A stretch of 64,000 bases of DNA from Strigamia acuminata. Taxonomy: Eukaryota; Arthropoda; Chilopoda; Geophilomorpha; Linotaeniidae. Within the stretch, counting starts at the first letter, position 1. The number at the start of each line of letters is the position of its first letter. The DNA is taken from assembly GCA_949358305.1 (NCBI GenBank), contig OX442314.1, positions 25,289,060 to 25,353,059 on the forward strand, written 5' to 3'. Position numbers and translations under genes: made by a program. The notes under the pieces are model-generated. The model was not told where the DNA came from. It saw only the letters and a list, made by a program, of their open reading frames with translations, and did no database searches. Shown piece after piece: positions 22,616 to 33,263 of the stretch.

Positions 22616-23125
22616 GGAATTAACTGAAAAATAATTAACAAAATATCTTTAAATAATTTCTTTTTTGTGGCCTGAATTTTCCAAGAGTTAAACTCGGCAC
22701 CTTCTGTCTGTTCTGTCTGTGTCTGCTGTGAAGTGGTCGGTGTTCAACAAAGCAAAAACATGCGAAAATTATAAATCCATACCACGAGCCACCCGAGAAA
22801 GCTCGGATGATTTTCGCCGTTAAAAAGTCGCCGATGTTGGGTTCAAGTCCGAACTTTCGTACATTTTAATCAACGCTTTCCGAAAATTTTGAACTTCTAC
22901 CCAAACCTCGTCGGAACCAGCGCGTGCTGGTGCTGCATCGGAACTATAAAACACTGTAATTTAATTTTCTGAATAAGTCTGTCTCGGTATGGCTCTTGGT
23001 TTTGGTTTTTGCTCGTTTGAACACCTCACAGCAGACAGAAGATCCCGTGTTCAAATCCAGGACAATTCAGGCCACAAAAAAAATTATTTAAAGATATTTT
23101 GTTACTTATTTTTCAGTTGATTTCC
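22616..23125. mobile_element. Foldback element, about 510 bp with long imperfect inverted arms
   Basis: The arm at 22616-22770 is matched in reverse complement by about 22995-23125, e.g. aactgaaaaataattaacaa against its partner ttgttacttatttttcagtt, plus tgtggcctgaatt against aattcaggccaca, and cttctgtctg with cagcagacagaag. The arms enclose about 220 bases of unique sequence. No ORF. It resembles a foldback/MITE or an inverted pair of SINE-like units. Confidence 0.7.
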
Positions 23126-23745
23126 ACACTACAAATATAAAATGTAATAAAATATAAGAGAATTTGAAACTTAACTAACAGAAAAGAGTGGTGGCTCCGG
23201 GACACGATGTCGGGTGTTAGTTAGGTGTTAGTTAGGTGTTAGGTGTTAGGAACATCGCTACAAACACATCAGAGTTCAAATTCCGAGCTAGTCTAGTATC
23301 TAGTCTAGGGCATAATTAAAAATTATTCAAGAGCATTTTATCTTCTATTATCTAATAGCTTCCCTTAGTTTAATACAATCTAGAAATAAGAATTATCTTA
23401 AATGTATAATTTACAATTTACAAATGAGAAGGAGAATAAGTGGCTCTAACTCATACTCTGAGGCAGGATGACCTGTCCAGTACTTGAGATATGCTGCAAG
23501 AAATGCAAGTCCAAGTTCAAATCCAGCACCGTCTAGAATATGTACAAAGTTCGTTTTAAAGAGTAGGCCTATTTTCTACAAGTTTTACCGAGTTAAATAT
23601 GTATACGAGAATAAGATAATTAAATATACAATTCACAACAAAGAGCGATGACTACCGGTATATGGCATAGACGCGTGATGTAGGATTCTGCCTAGGTGAA
23701 TGCAAGTTCTGGTTCGAATCCCGTAATAACATCCAAACATCCAGA
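23040..23745 (+). repeat. Series of tRNA/SINE-like units with Pol III B-box motifs
   Basis: Four B-box-like words occur at about 200-240-base spacing: GTGTTCAAATCC (about 23050), GAGTTCAAATTCC (about 23271), AAGTTCAAATCC (about 23512), GGTTCGAATCCCG (about 23711). The last has an A-box-like TGGCATAGACG about 48 bases upstream, the spacing of a tRNA promoter. Preceding segments share words such as acaatt(t/c)acaa and gagcgatgac/gagtggtggc. None folds as an intact tRNA by eye, so I read these as diverged tRNA-derived SINE heads. Confidence 0.45.
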
Positions 23746-24109
23746 CTGAAAAAGAAAAAAAAATATTTTTAGTTTATGTCATCACCATCAGATAGCGCCA
23801 CTAATAAACAAATAAATCTTTTAGTTCTCAATCGAGAGCGAGTCTAAATTAAAGTTTTTCAAAGTCTGTACTTGTGGTTTGTAACGTCACGACACTCCAT
23901 TTTGGCTGTAGCATTTCCTTGCCTAATCACCACAGGACGATGTTTTTCGTGGAACTGATTTCCTCGAGAATAATAAGTTTAAGAAAACTAAAAATAAAAA
24001 TAAAAAACAAAAAACAATTCTGGAAAGGAAATATTGAAAAACCCGATAAGAAACGTTGAATCTTAAAATTTCAACAAAGATGCAAAATCTTTTTAAAACC
24101 CATTTTTCG

Positions 24110-24515
24110 GGTCCCTTGCGATTCATTATAACGAGGTTCGACTGTATCATTTCAATGCATCTTTGAACCATAGGAGATATGCAATATACATTACACATTA
24201 AATTTCAATCACATCCATAGGTACTTTTTTAGATTGTTTTTTAAAACATTTATCCTACGTTTACATGCACCAAATATTTTGAGTGGTGAATAATTCGAGT
24301 GGTGAAAAAATCAAATTGTTGTGTTTACATGCAGAAAATAATTCGTGATCACTTTCAGTTTTCGACCGATGGGGAAGTGCCAGAAGCAATGCGCGCATGC
24401 GCAATGAAAATAGTTCAGGTTTACTCCAATTAAACAAAACTTTCTGCAAGGGATTATTCACTACTCGAATAATCCTTGTCATCCCTGTGTTGTGCACACG
24501 GAATATTTCATCTCA
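24110..24515. other. Transposon-end-like and hairpin-forming spacer
   Basis: gcgattcattataacgaggt followed by tcgactgta at about 24118-24147 looks like one terminal repeat of a Tc1-type MITE (tacagtcgaacctcg reversed) without a visible partner. At 24258-24480 the word gtttacatgca occurs twice, and gagtggtgaataattcgagt is mirrored by attattcactactcgaata, suggesting another small inverted-repeat element. Confidence 0.4.
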
Positions 24516-24731
24516 CTCAAAATTGCCATTTTTGTGAGCAATTACGATTTCGGTTTTTCGTTTGTTTAATGTAACAAACGAAGTCTGAACGTCACGAACG
24601 AAGCGTACGTTCATCCTTCGTGAGGTTAAACACAAAACCAATACCGTACTTTTGCAAAAATACGGTCTTCTTGGTGTCTCAGCCGCAGCTACTATTCGAG
24701 AGCGACTCTTAATCGGTAAAATACGGTATTA
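24516..24731 (-). mobile_element. MITE-like element, copy B, inverted and truncated
   Basis: The reverse complement matches copy A (6328-6586) across the taccgattaagagtcgctct end, the gcaaaagtacggtattggtt segment and the cgtacgcttcgttcgtgacg segment, and through aactgccatttttgt, but lacks the far terminal repeat of copy A. It ends about 70 bases upstream of the TLR-1 start codon, so it may form part of that gene's upstream region. Confidence 0.75.
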
Positions 24732-24798
24732 ACAAAGTGTTTACAAGACAATTGATAGAAAGTTGTTTAATAATCGATTACGGCATTTTCCATTGCAG

Positions 24799-27700
24799 AT
24801 GGCATCGATTCTACCCATTCTCATCCTCTTGCTAAACACCTGCTTCATATTTTCTAATCGAACAAGTGTGTGTTACATTTCAAAAGGAACATTTGGGACT
24901 AGCAATAAAATAATGTCTCTCACTGTGTGCCGCCCGACGACAATTGCGAGCAGCGACTTTGAAACGCTCGATCCCGTGTCGACGCATTTCCTCTTAGTCG
25001 AATGTAAAGAAAAAAATAGAACCGACAGATTCCCAACATCGAAATTTGCGCATCTGCGACAACTGAAGCACCTTCAAATTCAATATTGCCAGTTTGATCG
25101 AATTGGATCCGGTGCATTGCTGGGATTAGTCAATTTGGAATACCTCGTAATAACGGAAGCCGAAATTGGTACAACGCATCTAGGTGTGAGTGATCGTCTT
25201 TTCCTTCCAACGCCACAACTGATCGGTGTCAACTTCACAATGACGGGCATCAGCAAACTGCCAGCTCGGCTTCTCTGCAATACGCGATTAACGAAGCTCT
25301 TTTTGACGAGAAACAAGATTGAATATTTAAACGAAATCGGGTGCGGTGAAAACAGCAGCTGTTGCTCACAATTAGAGCATTTTCATCTCGATTTCAATCA
25401 AGTGCGAAAAATTGAGAAAGCGCATCTGCCATTTTCGAATCTGCTTCAGCTGATTTTATCGGCCAACCGAATTCGAGAGATCCAAAATGGCGCCTTCGAT
25501 CGCCTGAAAAAGCTCCTTTCATTAAACCTGACGCATAATGAATTGGACGAAATCGACGAGAACTTATTTCAACACAACTCGAGATTAAAATACCTCGATC
25601 TGTCATTCAACCACATCGCGCACCTTTTGCCGAGAACCTTCTTCCGTTTAACATCTCTCATATTTCTCAACTTGGGACACAACAACTTGACAAAAATCTC
25701 GCACGCTTCATTCCAAACGTTGACTAACTTATTCATGCTCAATTTGGAACACAATCAACTGGCAAGCATTCCAGACCTCAAAGCAATGCCCGCACTTTTA
25801 TCATTAGACTTTGGCTTCAACAAAATAACGAGTACAAGTGGAACCGAAACTGCATTTCGAACCCTCACATATTTATTAAAACTAAATCTGAGCCATAACA
25901 AACTCGAAAACATTCCACAGCTGCAAACGTTGAAAAATCTTTGGCGACTATACCTCGGCTCAAACAACATCAGCGACATCGCGCCTGACTCGTTCGTAGG
26001 TCTTGGCGAGCTGGAATTTTTAAACCTAGAACAGAACCAAGTCAAAGCATTGAGAAATTCAGCATTTCTTCACACGCCGAACGTAATCGCGATAACCCTA
26101 GCATCGAATGAAATTAGTTTGATCGAAGACGGAACATTCGGAATATTAAAACATCTCATCCATTTAAATCTGACTGGAAACAGAATACGTGAAATGAAAT
26201 CATCGTTTGTAGCCGTTAAGAGAGTACTAGACTTATCTGATAATCAAATCCGAGTATTCAGGTTTAAGTTCATTAACCCAGAACTCACAGAGCTCTATTT
26301 AGCCAGAAATCGAATTCGCAAAATCGAAACAAAATACATTTTCATCGAAGACTACAAATTGGAATATTTCGATGCAGATAGCAACCGAGTGCAGACGTTT
26401 GGAATTGTACACTTTCCACCGACCATTCAAGAAATCCACCTGGCAAATAATAATATATCGCACGTTAAACAGTTCACAGCACACGTTAGGCGTAAATTAC
26501 GGTTCGTTACCTTGAGAAACAATTCCATTTCTGAAATAGACGATCGTGATTTTCGGTACACTCAAAAGCAATCGCAAAAGCTTGGAAAAAACAAACCAAC
26601 CATTGATTTACAATTTAATCCTTTAATTTGTTCGTGTAAAAACAATTGGTTGGTCTCACAAACGCTCTATCCAGAAATAATGACGAGGGAGCTGGCGTAC
26701 TGTCAGGTCACCTACAGCCGAATGAAAAAGTATTCATCGTTTCTTAATGCTACAACAATCACGCCGAAACAATTGCTGTGTGAAAATGAAGAAATATGCC
26801 TCAGCCAATGCAGTTGTTTTTACAATGATGAATTGTTCATCTACATAATGGATTGTTACAATGTAACATGGAGTCATCCTGTGCCCACTCTTCGAGCGAA
26901 TTTTACGAACTTTACGACAATTTTCTTTGATGGTAACACAAACATTGGACCATTCGTTGCATCGATGTTGATGAACTCGCCAATACTTGACACACTCTAC
27001 ATGAATAACAGTGGCTTAAAAAGCATCGATCAACATCTGTTTGAAGGTGTATCTCTATTGAAGGAACTGCATTTGGAAGAAAACAATTTGTCTTCTCTCA
27101 GTGGAAGTGAATTTCAATTTATGACTCGGCTGGAAAAACTGTTTCTGCATGATAATCAGTTACAATATATATCATCGGCTGCCTTCTTGAAGTTAACAGA
27201 ACTCAGACTATTAACACTTCACAAAAACAGGTTGCTAAATCCAGAATTCTGGACGATGATGCCTCCTCGGTTATCCGAAATAACATTGAGTGATAATCAG
27301 TTTGAGTGTGATTGCGATTTTATTCTTCCTTTTCAAGATTGGGTCGCTACGCATCATGCCATTAAGTTTACTGATTTAGATCGCACACATTGTGGAAGTT
27401 CAGCTGTTTCCATAAATAATATCAATGACACAAGTTGTTATGAAGTAACTAAATTTGAAAAGAGTATGGTTTTAATTATTGCACCGTCCATGACCATTTG
27501 CCTTTTCTTGGCCGTTTTGGTCGTTTTGTGTTTCTGGTACAGATTGGAAATAAAAGTGTGGTTGTATTCGCGGTACGGCATGCAACTGTTTTACAACAAG
27601 CAAGATGCTGATACTGGAAAAGTGTACAGTGCTTTTATTTCATATACTAACGAAGATGAAGAGTGGGTGGTCGATCAATTGCTACCCCGGTTAGAAGACT

Positions 27701-28062
27701 ACACTCTGTGCATTCATCAAAAAGATTTTCTTCCTGGTGATTTCATTGCCAACTCCATTATAAGTGCGGTGGAAAATAGTTGTAGAACCGTCATCATTTT
27801 AACTCCAAATTTCCTACAAAGCAAGTGGTGTCTGTTTGAATTTGAAACCGCGCACATGCAATCGCTTAATGATAAATGTAAACGACTCGTGGTTGTTCAA
27901 CTAGAAGATGTAGAAAATTGTGAACTGCATAAAAATCTGAGCGCTTATTTGAAAACTAATACATATTTGGACATAAGTGACGCACTATTTTGGGATAAGC
28001 TCAAGTACGCTTTACCAGAACCAGATCATGTTCTGCAAGAGCAAAATGAAACTAGTTTGTAG
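24799..28062 (+). CDS. Toll-like receptor 1, intact (LRR - TM - TIR)
   Basis: Single coding exon of 1087 codons. I chose ATG 24799 (MASILPILILLLN, a signal peptide), which follows ccattgcag directly, rather than the in-frame ATG 36 bases upstream; TLR-2 shows the same cag|ATG. The ectodomain has about twenty LRRs (LxxLxLxxNxI), a cysteine cap with CSCKNNW at about residue 613, a second N-cap CLSQCSCF, a few more LRRs and a second C-cap (CDCDF). So it has the multiple-cysteine-cluster Toll architecture. TM at about residues 889-914. TIR at about 940-1077 with box 1 VYSAFISY, a BB-loop region LCIHQKDFLPGD keeping the proline, and box 3 FWDKL. Expected role: ligand sensing at the membrane or endosome and MyD88-type signalling. 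Confidence 0.97.
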   Translation: MASILPILILLLNTCFIFSNRTSVCYISKGTFGTSNKIMSLTVCRPTTIASSDFETLDPVSTHFLLVECKEKNRTDRFPTSKFAHLRQLKHLQIQYCQFDRIGSGALLGLVNLEYLVITEAEIGTTHLGVSDRLFLPTPQLIGVNFTMTGISKLPARLLCNTRLTKLFLTRNKIEYLNEIGCGENSSCCSQLEHFHLDFNQVRKIEKAHLPFSNLLQLILSANRIREIQNGAFDRLKKLLSLNLTHNELDEIDENLFQHNSRLKYLDLSFNHIAHLLPRTFFRLTSLIFLNLGHNNLTKISHASFQTLTNLFMLNLEHNQLASIPDLKAMPALLSLDFGFNKITSTSGTETAFRTLTYLLKLNLSHNKLENIPQLQTLKNLWRLYLGSNNISDIAPDSFVGLGELEFLNLEQNQVKALRNSAFLHTPNVIAITLASNEISLIEDGTFGILKHLIHLNLTGNRIREMKSSFVAVKRVLDLSDNQIRVFRFKFINPELTELYLARNRIRKIETKYIFIEDYKLEYFDADSNRVQTFGIVHFPPTIQEIHLANNNISHVKQFTAHVRRKLRFVTLRNNSISEIDDRDFRYTQKQSQKLGKNKPTIDLQFNPLICSCKNNWLVSQTLYPEIMTRELAYCQVTYSRMKKYSSFLNATTITPKQLLCENEEICLSQCSCFYNDELFIYIMDCYNVTWSHPVPTLRANFTNFTTIFFDGNTNIGPFVASMLMNSPILDTLYMNNSGLKSIDQHLFEGVSLLKELHLEENNLSSLSGSEFQFMTRLEKLFLHDNQLQYISSAAFLKLTELRLLTLHKNRLLNPEFWTMMPPRLSEITLSDNQFECDCDFILPFQDWVATHHAIKFTDLDRTHCGSSAVSINNINDTSCYEVTKFEKSMVLIIAPSMTICLFLAVLVVLCFWYRLEIKVWLYSRYGMQLFYNKQDADTGKVYSAFISYTNEDEEWVVDQLLPRLEDYTLCIHQKDFLPGDFIANSIISAVENSCRTVIILTPNFLQSKWCLFEFETAHMQSLNDKCKRLVVVQLEDVENCELHKNLSAYLKTNTYLDISDALFWDKLKYALPEPDHVLQEQNETSL

Positions 28063-28924
28063 CTTTACATACTGTATCTTCGTAAAATTTGTAATCTATA
28101 CAAACAAAATCTAATTTAATCCATTGATTCAAATGATTGTACTGTAATCCATGTGGATGAATGAGTGCATCTTGTGCAATTCCTGTACACCGTGCCTAGA
28201 TTGTGTACATCCACTCTCCACATGTTTTGAATTAATTTTATGTAATACATAAATTTGTGCTTATATAATCCTGGGGAGAGCATTTCATAAAACTTTTAAT
28301 TAATTATTTCACAAAATGATCAAACCAATATCATGCAAAAGTATTATGCATTATAAAATGCAGTTTTCGCAAAACCCAATACTGTAAATTGTATTTCGAC
28401 ATTAAAATGTGTAGTTTCTAGGCGATGTTTGTTGCAAGGCGGCAGTGTTACCGCCGTTCATGATTGTAAAAAATCAACCTGCTCATGTTATTTTTTTACC
28501 AAACTGGTCTCATCTGCTTTTATAATTACGAGATGTGCAATACACATTACAGATTAAATAGCAATCAAATTTATATGTTTTTAGTGATTGTTTTTAAAAA
28601 TATTTAGTTGCAATGTGACGGAAAACAACTATTAATAACTCGCAGTATGATAACATCTTCAAGAAACATGGCAGGTTATTGTGCAGCTGTTTGGCAGAAT
28701 TTAAAAAGATAAGAATCTAAAGGAAACTCGGAACAAAACAATTCCAGGAAGTAAACAGACTACCCAGTTGTGATACAGGCATTGAAATTCATTAAATTTG
28801 ATTACTTCTATTGTTCTTCTCTGTGTCTCAGAACCATTTGGTATCCCATTGTGAATAAAAAGGTATTTAGATAATTTTCACATTCCGCTAATTTAATTGT
28901 CGAATCACTCATTTTCTATCCCAG
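28063..28924. other. Spacer between TLR-1 and TLR-2
   Basis: AT-rich, no ORF of note. A region near 28470-28600 (aatacacattacagattaaat) resembles sequence at 24175-24215 upstream of TLR-1 (gcaatatacattacacattaaatttcaatcac), showing that the duplication producing the two TLRs included upstream DNA. Confidence 0.55.
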
Positions 28925-30999
28925 ATGACATCGATTCTACTCATTCTTATGCTCTTGCTAAACAGCTGCAGTGTATTTTCAAATCGAACAACAGAATGTG
29001 AGTTGGTAAATACAAAAGAAGGCAAAAAAGAACTTTGCTGGGCATGGTGCCACACGACGACTATTCCGAGCAGCAACTTTACAGTGGTTGATCCCACAGC
29101 AACAAATCATCTCTTAGTTCGATGTCAAGAAGAAGGAACAATTACTGACTTTCCAGAAGGAAAATTCGCGCATCTGCATAAACTGACATACTTAAACGTA
29201 CAAAACTGTCTGTTCGGTCATATCAGGTCAGGTGCACTGCTTGGATTGCGAAATTTGGAATATATAAGAATAATCAGAAGCCAGAATGACAGTGTGCCTC
29301 CGAATATTAGCGAACATCTTTTTGATTCAACGCCACAGCTGATCTATGTCGACTTCGAATGGATGGGCATTGGGCAATTGCCAGGTCGGCTTTTCTGCAG
29401 TACTAATCTAATAACCTTGAACTTGATGGGCAACAAGTTTGAATATTTGAACGAAATCGGGTGCGGTGAAAACAGCACGTGTTGTTCCCGGTTGACGCAT
29501 TTCTACATCGATTACAATCGAGTGAGAAAAATCGAGAAAACGCATCTGCCATTTCCGAATCTGCTCCAGCTGCAACTCTCCTTCAACCGCATTCAACGGA
29601 TCCAAAACGGAGCCTTCGACCGTCTGAAAAAGCTTGAAGTCTTAAATCTCACCAACAACGAATTAGACAAAATTAATTCTCCATTATTTCGACACAACTC
29701 GAAATTAAAATCACTCGACTTGTCCTTCAACCAAATCGAGGACCTGCCACCTGGAATCTTTTCCCGTTTGACGTTTCTCCAAATTCTAAACTTGGGAAAC
29801 AACAATTTAACAAAAATCTTCCAGTATGGGTTCCCAACTCTACTTCATTTATTTATACTCAAATTAAATCACAATCGACTAGCGAGCATTCCAAATCTAA
29901 GAACATTTCGCAATCTTTTGGTATTAGATTTAGGCTTCAACAAAATCAACCACATTGGTGCAGACTCTTTTTTACAGCTGGGAGAACTGAAATATCTGAG
30001 CCTAAACGGAAATCAGATACAAGCATTAGAAAATACAATGTTGAGGAGATTGTCAAATATACATACGATAATGCTGAATTCAAATGAAATTAATACCATC
30101 GAAGAAGGCACTTTTGATGCTTTGATACAACTCGCGCACTTAGCTATGTCTGGAAACAAAATTGACGCCATGCAATCCGTGTTTGAAGCCGTTCAGTTAG
30201 AACTAGACTTAACAAATAACAAAATTCAATTGTTTGATTTTAGTTTTATCAACAGTGAGCTCGTGACTATCTATTTAGACTATAACCAACTTAGTGTCAT
30301 CGCCAAGCCTAATGTTCCGTTGACAAACTATAAACTGCAGAATTTTTTTGCTTCTGGGAACAAGCTGCAGCATTTTTCAGCATCTTACTTTCCATCGAGT
30401 ATACAAAACATCAAGCTTGCATATAACAACATATCCACAGTTCATGAATTGAATTTAAACAGTTTGTTGCCTGAATTGGAACATGTGGAATTGAAAAACA
30501 ATTCCATTTCGGAAATTCTGGATTCAGACATTCGCTATGCAGACCCAGGGATACGGAAGGATGGTGTGGTGCCATTAGTTAGTTTATACAGCAATCCTAT
30601 TACTTGTTCCTGTGAAAATAATTGGTTGTTGTATGACAGCACAGGCTTACACACACAGTATCCTAAAATAAAGAAAGATAACTACTGCAAAGCGGTTTAC
30701 AGTCGAAGCAAACGGTTTTCTGCCATTCTGGATGTGCACACAATGAAGAAGGACCAACTGCTTTGTGAAACTGAACAAATGTGTCCCCATCACTGCAAAT
30801 GTTTTTACAATAAATGGTCAGAAAATATATTGGACTGCTACAATGCGACGTGGAACCATCCATTGCCGATTTTGCAAGAAAACTTTACGACAATCTTCTT
30901 TGACGGCAACACAAACATAGAATCTGTCCTAAGTCAACTATTGAGAAATTCCCCACTGCTTAATTTCCTGTTCTTAAACGGCAGCGACTTAACGACTAT

Positions 31000-32219
31000 C
31001 ATAGTATGTAAAAGGAGAAGTAGCCAAACTTGGCGGCCATTTTTTTCTGCAATGTGTAGCAATTATTGTGATATTGAAATAAAAAAACCACCTACCAAAG
31101 CCAAATTAATTTTAAACTAACACCAAAGGTTCAATTTCCCTTGGTAAAATATCAAATGTCTTGAAAGCCCATCCAAATAGACTGTAAAAATATCTGAGTA
31201 CACGCTATCGCACTTTTGGAGTTTGTTGCCTGTGGCCAAATCTCGAAGCTGCAGCGCTAGTGTTGCTGCTTCGTCCAAGGTCAGCCTTTTGTTTACTTTA
31301 TAACAGGCCCGAATTAGAGATTGAGCATGGTAAATATTACCATTTAAGTGGTTTTACAATGGTTTTAATAATTTTTTTTGTTTTAATTTATTTTTAATAT
31401 GTCATGCTTTGCTACTGGATGCAGATTAAAGTATAAAGTATGTGAACTGAGTATTCAAGCTTTGACTACACCAATCCATCAGTACCATGAGAATTCTTCC
31501 TTGACAAAATTAAAGATTTTGGTGAATTTTTAAAATATCCATCTTATAATTTCTATAATCTCGAAATGGACATTGAGAAATTATTAGAAACCAAATTAAA
31601 AAATGAAAACTTATCTCAAGATTTGTTTTATGAGGTTTTAGATGGCATTAATGAAATAAGAATTACATGTGACATGGGATGTTGTGTAGAACATAGTTCT
31701 GAATTAATCCCAAAATTTATTCAGTACTACATACAAACCAGAATGTTTTTTAAAACCAAGGGAATGCTTAGAAACAGTGGAAGCTGTGTGTCAAGGAAAA
31801 CAAACAGAAAACTGAGCTAATTGCATTAAATTCAATCACTAAAAGAACTTATATATATTAATTTTTTTATGACTTGTTGTAATCTTTCATGTTTTAAAAA
31901 TATATAATCTTATAGTAAATTTTCATGTTTTTTTTTTAAAAAAATCCTTTAAAAATCCTTGCTTTTAAAATTTGAAGAAAAAATGATTTTGCATTAATTT
32001 TTCTTGTTTCTAAACATTTGCACAAAAATTGTCAAATAGAATTAAATAAAAATTCAAAATCCTGTGTAAAAATATTAAATTAAGCCAAAAAAACAACAAA
32101 AGAAATCTCATTACGACTGGGATGCTATGCTCAGAGGAACAAACTAGCAGCGGTGGCGCCACCACTAGGAGAAACAACGGAACTAAGGAGTTTGGCTACT
32201 TCTCCTTTTACATACTATG
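31000..32219 (+). mobile_element. P-element-like DNA transposon (non-autonomous), 1220 bp
   Basis: Terminal inverted repeats are 31 bases, perfect, beginning CATAGTATGTAAAAGGAGAA at both ends. The 8-bp target duplication is ACGACTAT (30992-30999 and 32220-32227). A 31-bp TIR starting with CA plus an 8-bp duplication is the signature of the P superfamily (also compatible with some hAT elements). The interior carries only a short ORF (31566-31820), so the copy is non-autonomous. Perfect TIRs and a perfect duplication indicate recent insertion. Confidence 0.92.
31566..31820 (+). pseudogene. Short ORF inside the transposon, probable transposase remnant
   Basis: 84 codons beginning MDIEKLLETKLKNENLSQDL, with a Cys pair (DMGCCVEH) and a basic end (KTNRKLS). 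Its content looks like the C-terminal portion of a P/THAP9-type transposase from memory of such proteins, but I cannot verify it. Too short for activity. Confidence 0.4.
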
Positions 32220-33263
32220 ACGACTATTGACAAAGATATGTTCAAAGGGGTACCGAAGGTAACGGTACTTCACTTAGAAGAAAATCACTTGTCCGCTATC
32301 CATGGAAATGAATTTCAATTCACAACTAAACTGGAAAAACTATTTCTGCACGGAAACAATTTACAGTACATATCACCAGATGGCTTCCGGAATTTACACA
32401 GATTGAAACTTCTAACACTTCACAAGAGTAAATTGCATCAACCTCATTTCTGGACAATGATTTCATCAAACTTATCTGAAATAACATTCAGTGGAAATGA
32501 ATTTCTATGCGACTGCGAGTACACGGTACCTTTTAATCAGTGGGTCATCAACAACCAAGACGTTAAATTCAAAGATTTAGTTAATACATACTGCAGCGAC
32601 AATCAAACACTTATCAGCCATTTCAATGACACGAGTTGCCTGGAAGTAATAAAGGAAAAAAAAGCTCCCTTGTTTGCAATTGTGGTGCCGACAGTAAGCA
32701 TACTTCTACTTTTAACAGTGGTTTTATCCCTGCTCTATTTCTACAGTTTGGAAATGAAAGTCTGGTTGTATTCGAGATATGGAGAGCAATTGTTCCATAA
32801 CAAAGATGCTGACGAGAATAAAATAATTGACGCCTTCATTTCTTGCGCAAACGAAGATTGCGAATGGGTGGCAGAGAAATTGGTACCTCAGTTAAAGGAT
32901 TATAGACTGTGCATTCCTCAAAGAGATTCTCTAGGTGGAGGTTCAATTGCCGAGTCCATAGCTTATGCAGTGGAGAACAGCTGCGTGACTGTTGCTATTT
33001 TAACTCCCAACTATTTGCAAAGTAAATGGTATCGATTTGAATTTGAATTTGCACATGAAAAATTGCTTGAAAACAAATGCAAGCGTTTGGTTTTTGTTGT
33101 TTTGGAACAAGTAGAAGACGTTGGCCTAGATTCTAATTTGCGTGCCTATTTGAAGACCAATACATATCTGGACATAAACGATGCACTTTTTTGGACTAAG
33201 TTACAAAATGCACTACCAGAGTTAGAGACGAATCCACAAATGCAAGGAGAGACTAGTTTGTAG

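Larger units (their letters stand above)
28925..33263 (+). pseudogene. Toll-like receptor 2, reading frame interrupted by a 1.2-kb transposon
   Basis: Paralog of TLR-1. The ATG at 28925 follows cccag directly and opens the signal peptide MTSILLILMLLLNS. The 5' part (28925-30999) encodes LRRs, the CSCENNW cap and a second N-cap (CPHHCKCF). Reading is broken at 31000 by an inserted element (31000-32219, 8-bp target duplication ACGACTAT) that leads to a stop at 31118-31120. The 3' part (32228-33263) continues the LRRs, cap, TM (about 32675-32745) and TIR. Apart from the insertion the frame is intact on both sides, so disruption looks recent. The TIR is also changed: FISC in box 1, and the BB-loop reads RDSLGGG, without the proline seen in TLR-1. 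The allele may be non-functional or polymorphic; a truncated secreted ectodomain is possible. Confidence 0.9.

Noticed and set aside
23700-23740. Functional tRNA gene around GGTTCGAATCCCG
   Set aside because: The T-arm and acceptor stem do not pair; only promoter boxes are preserved.
32217-33263. Separate short TIR-receptor gene starting at ATG 32217
   Set aside because: The ATG lies across the transposon end and target duplication; the segment is the 3' part of TLR-2.
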